A DNA stretch of 64,000 nt from Humulus lupulus (lineage: Eukaryota; Streptophyta; Magnoliopsida; Rosales; Cannabaceae), in contig NC_084801.1 of assembly GCF_963169125.1 (NCBI RefSeq), forward strand, positions 76,883,696-76,947,695. The letters run 5' to 3'. Below, in pieces: positions 11,901 to 22,397 of this stretch (the stretch's first letter is position 1; every line of letters begins with the position of its first letter). The position numbers and the translations under genes were made by a program. The notes under the pieces are model-generated. The model ran no database searches. It was not told the origin of the DNA and saw nothing but the letters and a program-made list of their open reading frames with translations.

Positions 11901-13110
11901 GTTCGGCGCAACGTTAGTAAGTAATGATTAGCTGGGGAGTGTCATTGAACTATGGAATCCGAAGTGGCGGCTTTGGTTGAAGCAGGGAAGAACTTTGCCA
12001 AGGTGGTACAAGTTAGGATACCAGGAATGGGTGAAGGGTCCAATTAGATTTGGTTTATGAATGAGAATTCTGAATGGATATCATCCCACCTCCTAGGGTA
12101 CGTTGTACCAGGAGGGTTGAGCGGGTGACAGAATCTAGTGTTTTCCTTTGGACCCTGATGGGTTAAGTGATGTGGCAGTGTATCATGGGTATAGTCCACT
12201 TTAGACCCTAAGTAAGGTATCCAGACATGAAAAGTTTTAACTCAGTTGATGGAGTTAATGTGGTTGGGTCTAGTGAACTGGTTTCAGGGTAGAACGTCGA
12301 TGATACTGAATTGAGACCCTATAGTATTTTAAATTTTGGAATGGATCTGGAGAACGAAAAGAACAGAGAGGGAATCGTGAATTGTCAGTTGATTGCGAGT
12401 GGAATAGCAGTCTGAAAGTTTATCAGATATCTTAAAGAATTGAGCGCTGAGTAGGCGAATACTTGAGGTATTAAGGGAAGTGTAATCCCTGATGAGTTAG
12501 TCGTGGTAGCAGTTGCTGGTGTCATGTTAATGTAACATGACATAGGACATGGTAAGAGGTGAAGGTTAGTGAATACTACGATTTGGCATTGGTTCAGAGA
12601 GAAAGCCAGACAGGTTGTTGGAATTCTTAAGGGAGGAGTGTCTGCCTATTTGAAAGGATAAAGAGCTTATGAATTGTTAAATTATGAGGAAATAATGTTC
12701 CGGAGGGAAAGATTTGTAACTCTACGTAATATCAGACAAGGATTTGTATGGTGTTCAGAGAAAGAAGGGAGAATTATGACTCCTGATTCAACATAAAATT
12801 TTGAAGTTTTACCAAGGGTTAGGCCAGCGGGGCCTACTAATTGATCCCACCTAGTAGAGGTGATGACTTTTGAGTATCCCTGGAATCAGGAATACGACAA
12901 TGAATTGGTCATTGTAATCTAGGCAGACCCTGAGGCTTCAGCAGGGTTGCGGTGTAAACGAGGGGATAACGAGAGTATGTATATTAGACAAGATCTTGGG
13001 GGGCAAGATTGTTACGCCTGAAAGAGTGTTGTTGGGAACTAAAGTAAGGCGGTGGACCTTGGAGATTATGGTCAGCATTGTGGGTTGCTGACTAATGTGT
13101 TTGGGTAAAT

Positions 13111-13144
13111 TTTGAGGACGAAATTTTTATGAGAAGGGGATAGT
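13111..13144 (+). other. chromovirus-like pol end and polypurine tract of A
   Basis: tttgaggacgaaattt followed by gagaaggggatagt, directly before the LTR start TGTAACG at 13145. The purine run is the plus-strand primer for reverse transcription. The coding-like FEDEI remnant is the usual last peptide of Tekay-type chromoviral pol. Confidence 0.8.
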
Positions 13145-15419
13145 TGTAACGACCCAAAATCGCTAATAAGGCTTAAGGGCCTTGATTAGTGTGCTAGGAG
13201 GGCATGTTGGGATTTATGTGCGATTTTATGAGTTAAATGCATGATTATGATTTAAAGCATGTTATATGACTAATTGAACATTCGAGATGCATGACTACGT
13301 GGTTAGTATGCATGTTAGGTGAAATAAATATGCATGTGGACCCCGTTTGCATGATAGGGGTAAATTGGTAATTTTAGCCCGCTGAGGGCATATATGTGAT
13401 AATTGTATTCTGTGAATTTTACCACGTGAGTGTGGTGTTATTATTGTGATGCACGTGCCGAGACAGTCCTAGAGAGCAAATTAACTTAAAAGTCACAACG
13501 GGATTTCTATACCCAGCTCGGGAGGAGCCTAGGGGTACCTTGGGAATTCTATGGTTAAGTTGAGATTTAGCGGGTAATGGTTATTGGTGATTGAGTAACC
13601 TGGGTAACCATTAGTTACTGCTGTGAGTAACAAGTTTAGTTGGAAAATGGTAGAATTGAAATATTAGTGAAAGGACTAGAGTGCCCTTGAGGACTTAGTT
13701 GGGAAAGGATTATTTGGAGGGGTAGCATGGTCATTTGGCAAGGGGTTTAGACAATTTTCAGCTGGGATTATAGGGTACATGGTTTGGGCATTTGGGTTAT
13801 TTGATGGCTTTGTTGAAAATAAAGAGAAGGAAAGTTAGGGCAATGAGAAGAAGAAGAAGAAGAGAAAAAGGGGCTGAAGTGGGAGTTCAGGAGGAGATCA
13901 AGGAGGCTTTTGGGTGAATTCTCTACTTAAGGTAAGGATTTTATGCATATTTAAGAGTTGTTTCTGTTTTGATTTGTGAAATTTAAAGCTTGAGTTAAGT
14001 TTTTTTTAAAGTTTTAGTTTGAAGTTGCTGATTTTGCAATCTAAGGGTGGATTGTTGGGTATGTTTGTGTTTTGAGCTTGAATCTAGAGTTTATGGGTTG
14101 TTAGATGGTTTATTTGATGTTTTAAATTGATCTTTGGGTATAGGTATTTGTTTGGGATGATTTGGAGAGGTTTTAGTTCGGGAAAAACGCAAGAGAAAAC
14201 CTAGAAATCTGGGTTCGCGAAGGAGCGCCGCGGCCCTGTTCTTGGGCGCCGCGGCGCGAGGCTGATTCCAGGATGGGTGAGGCTTCTGACTTACTGGGCG
14301 TCGCGGCCCTCGAGGGCAGCACCGCGGCGCTAGGCTATTTTCAGGATGGGAAATTTCGCAATTTCGAGCCTTTGCTCCGGGGGTTCGGGGGATGTTTCCA
14401 ATGGATTGTTTTAGGAATTTGGGAGTCCCGAAAGTACGGGATTGGTCCCGGGAAATGGTTTTGGGTTGGTTAGTATTAAAATTCTTATATCTGTGTTGTG
14501 ACTAGGATTTCGAGGAGGCTCGTGCTAGAGGACCGTGCTTGTGGCCTTGGTGCATCGGAAAGCTCGGAATACAGGTAAGAAAACTATAACACCCGTAGGA
14601 TAGGGCATGGGCCCATAGTGTGATTGTAGGGCACGACCCTATATTGCATTATATGTTAGGGTGTAGACTTTATTGAATTGATATATATGTTCAAATGTTA
14701 TTTGAGTTAGACTATTTGTGATTATAGTTGAATGATACGGCGCGGAGCCGAGAACGGCAATGGATCCCAGAGCGGCGAAAGGCCGAGAACGGCAGTGGGG
14801 CCAGAAGTAGCACTTAGCACCTGGGATGCTTATAGTCAGGGTCGGACCCAGTGGATAAATGTGATATCCTTACGGTAAGGACCGAGACCCTAGGCTTTGG
14901 TAAGCTTTCTGGGGCGGCACGGCCGTGTTTGCTTAGTCTAATGGTTGACTTGTTTATCTGTGGACTATCTGGTATGATTAACTGTATAATTTGCATATGT
15001 TATGTACTGCATGAGTTTTCTTGCTTGGCTTCGGCTCACGGGTGCTCTGTGTTGCAGGTAAGGGCAAATATTGAGTCAACCAGCCATGAGTACGGAGAGC
15101 GTGAAGCGACGCGTACATGTTTGGCCTGCCCGACTGCTTTGGTTGGGGGTTTATTCGAAAATGGCTGTAATAATCTATGATTTTTAGAACTGATCAACTG
15201 TAAACTTATTTCAAGATGTAAATAGTTTTCAAACCTTATTTTGGGATCCCAAATGTTTAATACTAGAAGTTTTTATTGAAACAACGCATTTTCAAAGATT
15301 ACAGCCTTAACTTTTAATTAGTCACACTTTCGTTTCAAAATCTCGGTTAGCGAGTTAATTGCACAAAGTTTTCTTTTAAAACTCACTTGGTAACGCCTCT
15401 AAGGAAGTAGGGCGTTACA
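13145..15419 (+). repeat. full LTR shared by elements A and B
   Basis: 2,275-bp LTR, TGTAACGACCC ... GGGCGTTACA, with a polypurine tract on its left and a PBS on its right (15423-15434). It therefore acts as 3' LTR for A and as 5' LTR for the partial unit B. GC-rich block with CCGCGG sites near 14218-14330. The 109-codon frame at 14851-15180 lies in the LTR and recurs in other LTR copies; I do not regard it as a gene. Confidence 0.9.
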
Positions 15420-15801
15420 ACTTGGTATCAGAGCTAGCCAAGGTTTATTGGTTCTGGAGATCGACCGAACATGTACGCTCGCTGTCAGTGACAAGCTCGA
15501 CTCAGGGCTGGTTGGTATTTAATGATTAATATGCTTGAATATATGTTTGATTGCCCTGTTTGCCTGCTTATTTATATGGAGCATGAGAAATGAGTTGACA
15601 TATGCATGAGATACTGTTGGGGCTGGGCCCTTGACTATTGTATGTTGAGATTAAAGTGTGCTGTATAATATTATTACGCATATGGATGAACATTGGGATA
15701 ATGGTTCGCATATTGAGTTTATGTGGTTAATTGTTCAAATTGAATTCATATGTAATATCCGTTTATTTGCTTGTATGAAGCATGTTGAGACCTGGGTATA
15801 C
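15420..15801 (+). mobile_element. partial second leader (unit B) after the shared LTR
   Basis: PBS and first 380 bp of the same interior as A (compare 8374-8754) with few differences. The LTR-interior-LTR-interior order is what unequal recombination between LTRs of two copies would leave. Ends at a small LTR-like insertion. Confidence 0.8.
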
Positions 15802-16135
15802 TGGTCACAAAGAGGATGTACTTTCACGAGACAACCTCAACCCTTATTCTGGGATGGTTCTTCTATAAATACCAAGACCTTGGATAAAAAAGGGGTTGGG
15901 TTTTCTCTCGGTAATGCAAATAGTCTATCAAAATATAGAGAGACATACAGTAATAATATCGACTCATAGACTAGGGAGATTTTAACCTCTGAACCACGTA
16001 AAAAGGAACGAGTGTTCTTACTATATCATTTTAAGTATCTTTAAGAGTGATTATTATTCTTACGGTTTACCCTTAAGCACTAGTTTATTCCTGCTAAGTT
16101 TCGTAATATACTATTGGCGAAAAATCGCGTCAACA
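15802..16135 (+). mobile_element. short solo-LTR-like element
   Basis: 334 bp starting TGGTCACAAAG and ending cgcgtcaaca. It has a TATA-like ttctataaatacc near 15861-15873 and a U5-type end with aacctctgaaccacgtaaaa near 15985-16005, a motif common near the 3' end of plant LTRs. No target duplication could be seen (left tatac, right ataat). A shortened copy sits at 8755-8919 in the same context, so the insertion predates the duplication of A and B. Confidence 0.55.
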
Positions 16136-17642
16136 ATAATAATATTTATAACATTTGAATTTATATTTATATAATTATTAAATATCTAATCTTGTATTAT
16201 ATATTATTATAATAATAATATTTTATAATATATTAATATAATTGTTAAATATCTATTCTAGTATTATATATTATTACAATAATAATATTTTATAATATTT
16301 AAATTTATATTAATATAATTAATAAATATCTAGTCTTGTATTATATATTATTATAATAATGATATTTTATAATATTTGAATTCATATTAATATAATTAAT
16401 AAATATCTATTTTTATTTTTTTACAAGCATAATCCATTAAATATTTAAAATATTTCGTTAAAGTTAACAAAAAAAACGTTTAAACTAAGAATGTTTGCTA
16501 TCTACATACTTTTTTATATACTAGGTACAAGTAATTTGCAATGCACATTTGCTTAGTTTTATTTTAAATATATTTATTATTTTTTATGATTTTCATATAT
16601 ATATTTTAAATAAATCAACAATATTATATATATATATATAGAAAAGAATGTCATTAACATATTTAAAGAAAAATTAAACCTAAACATAATATTTAAAAAA
16701 AAAAAAATATATGATAACATTTTAGATCATAAACTATTATTCAAATCACACATTTATAATTGAAGAAGAAGTTTTTTTATTCTTTATAGAAAATAAATAT
16801 TATTCTAAATTCTTATGCAGGCACTTGTTTTCTTTATTTAAAATAAAATTTAAGATTATGTATTATATAGTATTATGGTAATGATATTTTATAATATTTG
16901 AATTTATACTAATATAATTATTGAATATTTAAATTTTGTATTAAATATTATTATAATATAAATATTTTATAATACTTGAATATCTATTATTATAATTAAT
17001 AAATATATAATTTTTAATAACTTTTAAAGGTATATTGCGTTAAATATTTGTAATAATATTCTGTTAAAGTTAAGAAAAAAATTCGTTAATATTATAAATT
17101 TCCGTTATATACATAATTTTTATATAGAAGAGATTAATAAATATATACTTTTAATAACTTTTAAAGATATATTCTTTTAAATATTTGTAATATTCCACTG
17201 AAGTTAAAAAAAACCGTTAAAACAAATAATTTTGGCTACGTACATACTTTATATAAATATATAAACATTTATTTACTATATATATATACACACGAAGGAG
17301 ACGAATTAAATGCTGCAAAAAAAAAGAGAAGAATGAATGAAATTGTTAAAATTAATTACATTATATTATATTTTCGATTGTTTTATATTATATTATTTGT
17401 TCGTAGATTGATTTATATAACCATGCCTTAGTTTATTTCGATTTTGTTAGACCAGCGTTGTAGCTGACTATTTTTCATTATACCATTCATAACCACATCA
17501 TGATTGATGAGGCAAACTGAAGAATTTTTTATAATATTATTCCATACATGCATGCAGCTTCGTTTCAAATTCCGCGTCCGCGGTAAAAAATTATTCTTTT
17601 GTCAAATTATAAAAATATCCACCTTTATTATCTATCTATCTT
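16136..17642. repeat. AT-rich dispersed and tandem repeats
   Basis: No genes. Imperfect units of about 67-76 bp (starting near 16136, 16211, 16278 and 16354) share aataataatattttataat and aatatctagtcttgtatta-like words, and related blocks recur near 16850-17000. Each block is followed by ccgttaaa / gttaacaaaaaa-type sequence (about 16440-16490, 17035-17090, 17165-17225). The same family occurs at 37880-38095 and 55726-55990. Nothing else is recognised. Confidence 0.7.
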
Positions 17643-17818
17643 TATATATATATTAGATACAAATAACAATTCAAGTTTGTTTAGTTTTATTTATAAAATT
17701 TATAAATTAAATTTATTAAATTTGTATTTATTGATTATCTTTTTTGCTATCAACCTAAAGATGAGAGATTAAAATTAAACAAATGTGAATCGTTGTTTGT
17801 ATCTAATATATATTTATA
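17643..17818. repeat. inverted repeat (MITE-like)
   Basis: Arms of about 46 bp: the left arm (17643-17688) contains tattagatacaaataacaat and the right arm (about 17770-17818) contains its complement cgttgtttgtatctaata, with a loop of about 80 bp. A structure of this size could be a small MITE; no convincing target duplication in this AT-rich context. Confidence 0.55.
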
Positions 17819-17870
17819 GAATTGTTGTTTATTTATAGAATTTATAAATTATATTTATTAAATTTGTATA

Positions 17871-18754
17871 TGTTGACTACTTTTTTCACTATCAACCTAA
17901 AGACGAGAGATTAAAGAAGTAAACAACAAGAACACAACAATTTTTACGTGGTTCAGGCTATAAAAGAGTCATTGTCCACGAGTATCTGGTATTAAGAAGA
18001 TTGGAAGCTTGTTACAGCATGCTCCAATGGAGTTTTCTCACGCAACGTTTAGATTGCTCTGAGTACAAGGTTTTTTCTCTATCTAAAAAACCGAACCCTT
18101 TTCAATGCAATTCTTAGCCCTATTTATAGAGATTGAGATCATTAATGTTAATTATCTATAATTATTACACATTATCCCCATTATTGGAGTATTAATACCA
18201 CTTTAATGCATTGGGTTGCATTAATTAGAGACCACGACCCAAGCGAGATACGCATGACCACTCCATAAAGCTACCTACTTTATGAAGAACATCCCCCTGG
18301 CACTGTCAGGGCGTGCACACATCTCTTCATGCCAGGCACCGTAGTGGGAGTACGAACTGTCATGTCATACACTTTACAATACTATGGACCAATCACCAAA
18401 AAGGTTGTCAGACGATCCTCTGACGCTGCAAACCTGCATTGGCTGTCACCAGGCTAGCCTTCTAGGTCCCGAGGACAAGGTCCTTGACCTGGAAGACAAC
18501 TGCTTGTAAAGAGTTCGAGGACTACTAACTAGTCCTCGGGGCATGGCCTCAGAGAGAGAGAGAGACATTCGTGCCCTACCTTTATTCGAGGGACGTGATC
18601 TATAGCCGAGATATCCACTCTCTCAGGACTGACTCCCGAGGCGTGGCCTCACTTGAAGAGGCACGCGTCTTCGCCACGTGCCTTACCCGCACCAGTTTCG
18701 GATTGCCATGTGTCTTTTGGTGAAAATACGGAAAACATTTTCCCCCAATTCTCC
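17871..18754 (-). mobile_element. 3' LTR and polypurine tract of minus-strand Tat element J
   Basis: LTR 17871-18737 in reverse orientation. Read on -, it begins tgttttccgtattttcacc, has a TATA-like ctataaataggg (18118-18129) and ends ggttgatagtgaaaaaagta plus gtcaaca. Immediately right of it, 18738-18754 read on - is ggagaattgggggaaaa, a polypurine tract, which marks this as the 3' LTR of an element lying to the right. A second LTR of the same family and orientation is at 36464-37322. Confidence 0.75.
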
Positions 18755-19782
18755 ATTCGTCCTCGGCCAGTGGAGACTTAAAAGTGTGGAGAAATCGAAT
18801 AGTCCACAAATGGAAACGTTTGGACTTTTTCTGGCGTCACTACGAGATTTCCTGCCATGTGTTGAGCCCATCAATCTGTGCAATTAATGATGAGTCATGT
18901 CCACAACCCAAAACGTCTTTTCTGTAACCTAGGTGTCCTTTCAGCCTGTACTCGAGGTTTTCCTTTTTCAATGCTAATGATCACGATCCACACCATTTGG
19001 GATCTTGGCCCTTGGATCGCTCTCAAGTACCTATATCCTAGGTAATTTATCAGTCGGGGTGAACATACTTTGCCCCCAAGCGTTGGGCATACAAAAGGTC
19101 AAGAACCAAATTTCCAACATTACTCTAGATCATTTCAAATTTCCTACGTCTTCTACTCTCCAACCTTTCTCAGCTTCCCAAACCATTCTCATTTCCAGCA
19201 CTCCCTGACTTTTCTTCCTTTTTTATTTCTCTATCACCCTGGACGATTGGCGTGAATCTTCTTGCTTCTGGGTCAGCAAGCAATTATTCAGAGTTCGCAC
19301 TCGATTCAGCATCATCCGACGCTTCTTCTCGAGTAAGTGCCTTTGAACTATGACTTTCTGTTTTTGTGTATGTTTGAGGACTTAGGATGCATGCTTAAGA
19401 GTTGTTTTTTTAGCTTTTTAGAGGTTCTTTTTACCTTATTTGTCATCGAAAATTGGTCTAAGTGGCCTATTTAGACGTTTTGAGGTGTTTTGACGCGTTT
19501 TTTGTTATTCTAGACCTTCGACCAGAATGTTCATCATCTCTGATGGTGTTCATCTTTTCCGGTTTTTTCTCCAGCGCCATGCCTCTGGCTCTGAGGACAC
19601 TCCAATTTCATTAGTTTTCCTTTCCTTCCCTTTTACCCAAGTAGTAGTCTTAGGAGATCTCGTTTTGGCGTTGTTTTTTTCGGATCAAGGCACTAACTGT
19701 TTGGTGTTTGTTTCAGATGTCCAAGTAGCTTTATCAACTCTATCAATAAGGTGTCTACGCATTTGACACTGAGATCATCCAG
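18755..19782 (+). other. J region between 3' LTR and its antisense ORF
   Basis: No ORF worth calling. Read on +, it looks like a 5' untranslated region with an intron: donor-like tcgagtaagtgcc near 19328-19340 and acceptor-like tttgtttcag near 19706-19716. A G-rich motif on - (cgcttgggggcaaagta, about 19066-19083) resembles the motif downstream of Tat pol. This would be the promoter side of the antisense ORF. Confidence 0.45.
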
Positions 19783-20088
19783 ATGGCCCAAGAAGCGGGG
19801 CAGCACCCCCAGAAGGGGAAACAAGTGGCTGGTAGCAGCCAAGCTCTTGTAGTATGGGAGAGCTCAGAGCCAGTGGCAACGAGACCTCTCAGAGCTGGCC
19901 TCTCGTAGGAAGAGGCCAATTCGGGCTCGACGTTGTCGGACACCCCCTACCCTGCCATAGGATTCGAGACAGAAGATATCCTGAGCAAGCTACGACATCA
20001 AGGCCCCTTCCAGAAGATCCTTGACAATTATGGGGTAGGCGATGGTTAAATACTAGTGTGCCTAGCCTGAAAGGAGCTGCTTAATTTT
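19783..20088 (+). pseudogene. N-terminal fragment of Tat antisense ORF (element J)
   Basis: ATG at 19783 (MAQEAGQHPQKGKQ). TAG at 19906-19908 and TAA at 20047-20049 interrupt it, but the frame stays readable to about 20088. The block FETEDILSKLRHQGPF matches FETERIVSKITTQGRV of element 1's antisense ORF, identifying it as the same gene family on the opposite strand. It is cut off at about 20089, where element 2 pol sequence begins. Confidence 0.7.
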
Positions 20089-20710
20089 GAAAAGGTAGCC
20101 TATTGCTTAATTTTGGCCTCGAGGAAGCTGCGGCCTTACTTTCAAGCTCACCCAATCATAGTTTTGACCGACCAACCTATATGGTAAGTTCTGCAAAAGC
20201 CAGAGGCTGCGGGAAGATTGTTGAAATGGGCAGTCGAACTTGGGGAGTTCGATATCTCTTACTTTCCACAAGCATCGATGAAAGGGCAAGCCCTAGCTGA
20301 CTTCATTGCAGAGTTCACTGAACTTACAGATAGCAAGCAGACCGAAGAGCCTGATGAGCCTGAATCTCAAACCCAACCTCCCTCATGGAAGTTGTTTAGA
20401 GACGGATCTTCTAATGAGTATCATGCAGGCGCAGGGGTGATCCTGATTATGCCTGAAGGGCATCGATCTCACTGTGCAATCAGGTTTGACTTCACTGCTT
20501 CCAACAACGAGGCTGAGTATGAAGTGTTGCTCGCTGGGTTACAATTAGCCAGGCCCATGAATATAAAGGTACTTGACATCTATAGTGACTCACAGCTGGT
20601 GGTAAATCAAGTCATGGGAGAATACCAAGCCCGAGGTTTAAAGATGGTTGCCTATTTAAACAAAACAAAGGATCTATTAGAATAGTTTGACAAGTACACC
20701 CTTCAGCAGG
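20089..20710 (+). pseudogene. pol: Element 2 RNase H end and aRNH
   Basis: One frame from 20089: EKVAYCLILASRKLRPYF (end of gypsy RNase H), a TAA at 20185-20187, then LLKWAVELGEFDISYFP and the aRNH with FRDGSS (first Asp), NNEAEYEVLLAGL (Glu) and YSDSQLVVNQV (Asp). TAG at 20683-20685, then FDKYTLQQ to the insertion point of the Cassandra-like LTR. The D-E-D pattern is intact; the stops are not. Confidence 0.85.
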
Positions 20711-21083
20711 TGCTATGACAGTCAGAATCCCGTGATCCGTAAGGGGAAAGACCGGGTAAGCTGTGCAATCCCACACCGCCTGGCGAAGGTCAAGCGTGAT
20801 GATTCTAAGGCTGTGTAGGTATGGGACTACACAGTTGAAGATGGCTTTAATGGATTGATGGGTATTACCTATATCAACAAGATCCATCTTCTTTTCGGTA
20901 GCCCATCACTTGAGAACTCCAAAGTTAAGCATGCTTGACCTGGGTTAATCTAGGGATGGATGACCTCCTGGGAAGTTTTCCTAGGAAGCATGTGAGTGAG
21001 GACAAAGCACGCTGAAAAGACTCATGTTGGTTTGCAGAGCCAATCGTCATTCCAGAAAGCAGCCATAGTGACGTGGGGCATCA
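20711..21083 (+). mobile_element. Cassandra-like LTR with 5S rRNA-like domain (copy 1)
   Basis: 373-bp insert in the aRNH-integrase linker of element 2, flanked by CAGG (20707-20710 and 21084-21087). Near 20901-20980 it holds a 5S rRNA-like segment: gagaactccaaagttaagca, tgcttg, then gatgacctcctgggaag. LTRs with an embedded 5S sequence, including the pol III box A region, define Cassandra terminal-repeat retrotransposons in miniature (TRIMs). Only one LTR is seen, so it is probably a solo LTR. It starts TGCTATGACAG and ends GGGGCATCA. Copy 2 is at 60518-60840. Confidence 0.75.
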
Positions 21084-22397
21084 CAGGTACCTCGCGACCA
21101 GAATTCAAACGCTGAAGCTTTGGCCAAACTAGCAAGTGCGAAGGATGTTGATACTCTGAACATAGTGCCAGTTGAATGGCTATCTGTGCCAAGCATCTGA
21201 GCGAGGAGACCACTCTTGTGATCCAAATGGCATATACATGGAGGCACCATACGTAGAGTATCTGACGCGAGGCGTGTTACCAACGAACAGAAAAAAAGCC
21301 AGGACCCTTCAGCGACAGGCTGCTAGGTATATCCTGGTCGATGGAATCTTGTACCGAAGAGGATACTCAATGCCACTCCTCAGATGTGTTCAGAAAGAGA
21401 AAGCCAAAGAATTGATGAAAGATGTACACGAAGGCTTCTGCGGAGACCACACTATGGGCAAAGTTTGTCAAAAAAGATCCTGAGGCAAGGGTATTTCTGG
21501 CCAACAATGAATGAAGACTCAATGGAATTCGTACGAAGGTGTGACAAGTGCCAGAGGTTCTCAAAAATCCTGCGAGCAGCCCCTAATGAACTGAAACAGA
21601 TGTAAAGTCTGTGGCAGTTTGCAGTGTGAGGTATAGACTTAATCAGATCTTTACCCACAGGAAAGGGTGGCGTCAAGTAAGTTGTGGTTGCCGTCGATTA
21701 TTTCACTAAATGGGCCGAAGCCGAGCCACTCGCAACCATAACGACCAAGAAGGTGCTGCATTTTGTGGTCAAAAACATCATTTGTTGCTATGGATTACCA
21801 AGGAAAATCATCTCAGATAACGACACACAGTTTGATAGTGATTTATTCACGGACTTTTGCGAACGGCATGGGATTATCAAGAGCTTTTCTTCAGTCGCTC
21901 ATCCCCAAGAAAATGGACAAGTCGAAGCAGTCAATAAAATGATAAAGGATACCCTGAAGAAAAGACTGGAAGAAGCTAAGGGTGCATGGCCAGAGCAATT
22001 GCCTGAAATCCTTTGGTAGTACAGAACTTTCCACCGAACAGCAATAGGCCACACTCCATTCTCTTTGGCTTATGGGTATGAGGCTATATTGTCTGTTTAG
22101 TTAGATCCACCCTCGCATCGCAGGATAACGTACGATCAAGGCTCTAACAGCCAACTATTGATGGAATCCCTGGACTTTATCGATGAGAAACGTGAACAAG
22201 CCCAACTCCGAGTAGCTGCGTACCAGCAAAAATTCGCCCGGTATTTCAACTCTAAAGTACGTGAAAGATAGTTCAACGTTGGAGATTTAGTACTTCGAAG
22301 AGTTTTCGTAAATACCCGCGACCAGGCTGTTGGAGTACTCGGACCTAATTGGGAAGGACCATACCAGATTGAAGAAGTCCTCCATCCAGGCACCTGC
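21084..22397 (+). pseudogene. pol: Element 2 integrase (interrupted by element C)
   Basis: Resumes after the Cassandra-like insert with NSNAEALAKLASAKDVDTL. The zinc-binding domain is frame-shifted (CRRGYSMPLLRC-type sequence in 21172-21483, CDKCQRFSK in 21384-21605). Core: GIDLIRSLPTGKGG near 21630, VDYFTKWAEAEPLA, SDNDTQFDSDLF (second Asp) and NGQVEAVNKM (Glu near 21925). Stops include TAA near 21603, TGA near 21628, TAA near 21678 and TAG near 22017. The reading runs into HPGTC at 22397 and continues after element C at 31512. Confidence 0.85.

Larger units (their letters stand above)
8374..13144 (+). other. non-coding interior of element A
   Basis: Contains no long frame and no recognisable gag or pol motif on either strand. 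It is alignable along its length with the reverse complement of 24767-29085 (for example the block around 12230-12370 with 25530-25690), so it is a conserved non-coding interior rather than random decay. Local oddity: the phrase attgtggatttggcctattt occurs at about 8929, 8954 and 9018. Confidence 0.75.
6883..15419 (+). mobile_element. LARD-type non-coding LTR element A
   Basis: Large LTR retrotransposon derivative on +: 5' LTR 6883-8373 (lacking about its first 790 bp), PBS 8377-8388 for initiator Met-tRNA, a 4.8-kb interior without coding capacity, a polypurine tract, and a full 3' LTR 13145-15419. The interior is homologous over its whole length to that of element C on the other strand. Just before the polypurine tract it keeps tttgaggacgaaattt, typical of the 3' end of chromovirus (Tekay/Del-type) pol genes, which suggests derivation from such an element. 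It must be mobilised in trans. Confidence 0.85.

Noticed and set aside
14851..15180. 109-codon frame, with relatives at 22636-22887 and 29324-29575 on the other strand
   Set aside because: They lie inside LTRs and recur because LTRs are repeats; part of the frame differs between copies and no domain is recognisable.
20901..20980. 5S rRNA gene
   Set aside because: Only part of 5S is present and it is embedded in a repeated LTR-like unit also found at 60711-60790; a transposon-derived 5S segment fits better.
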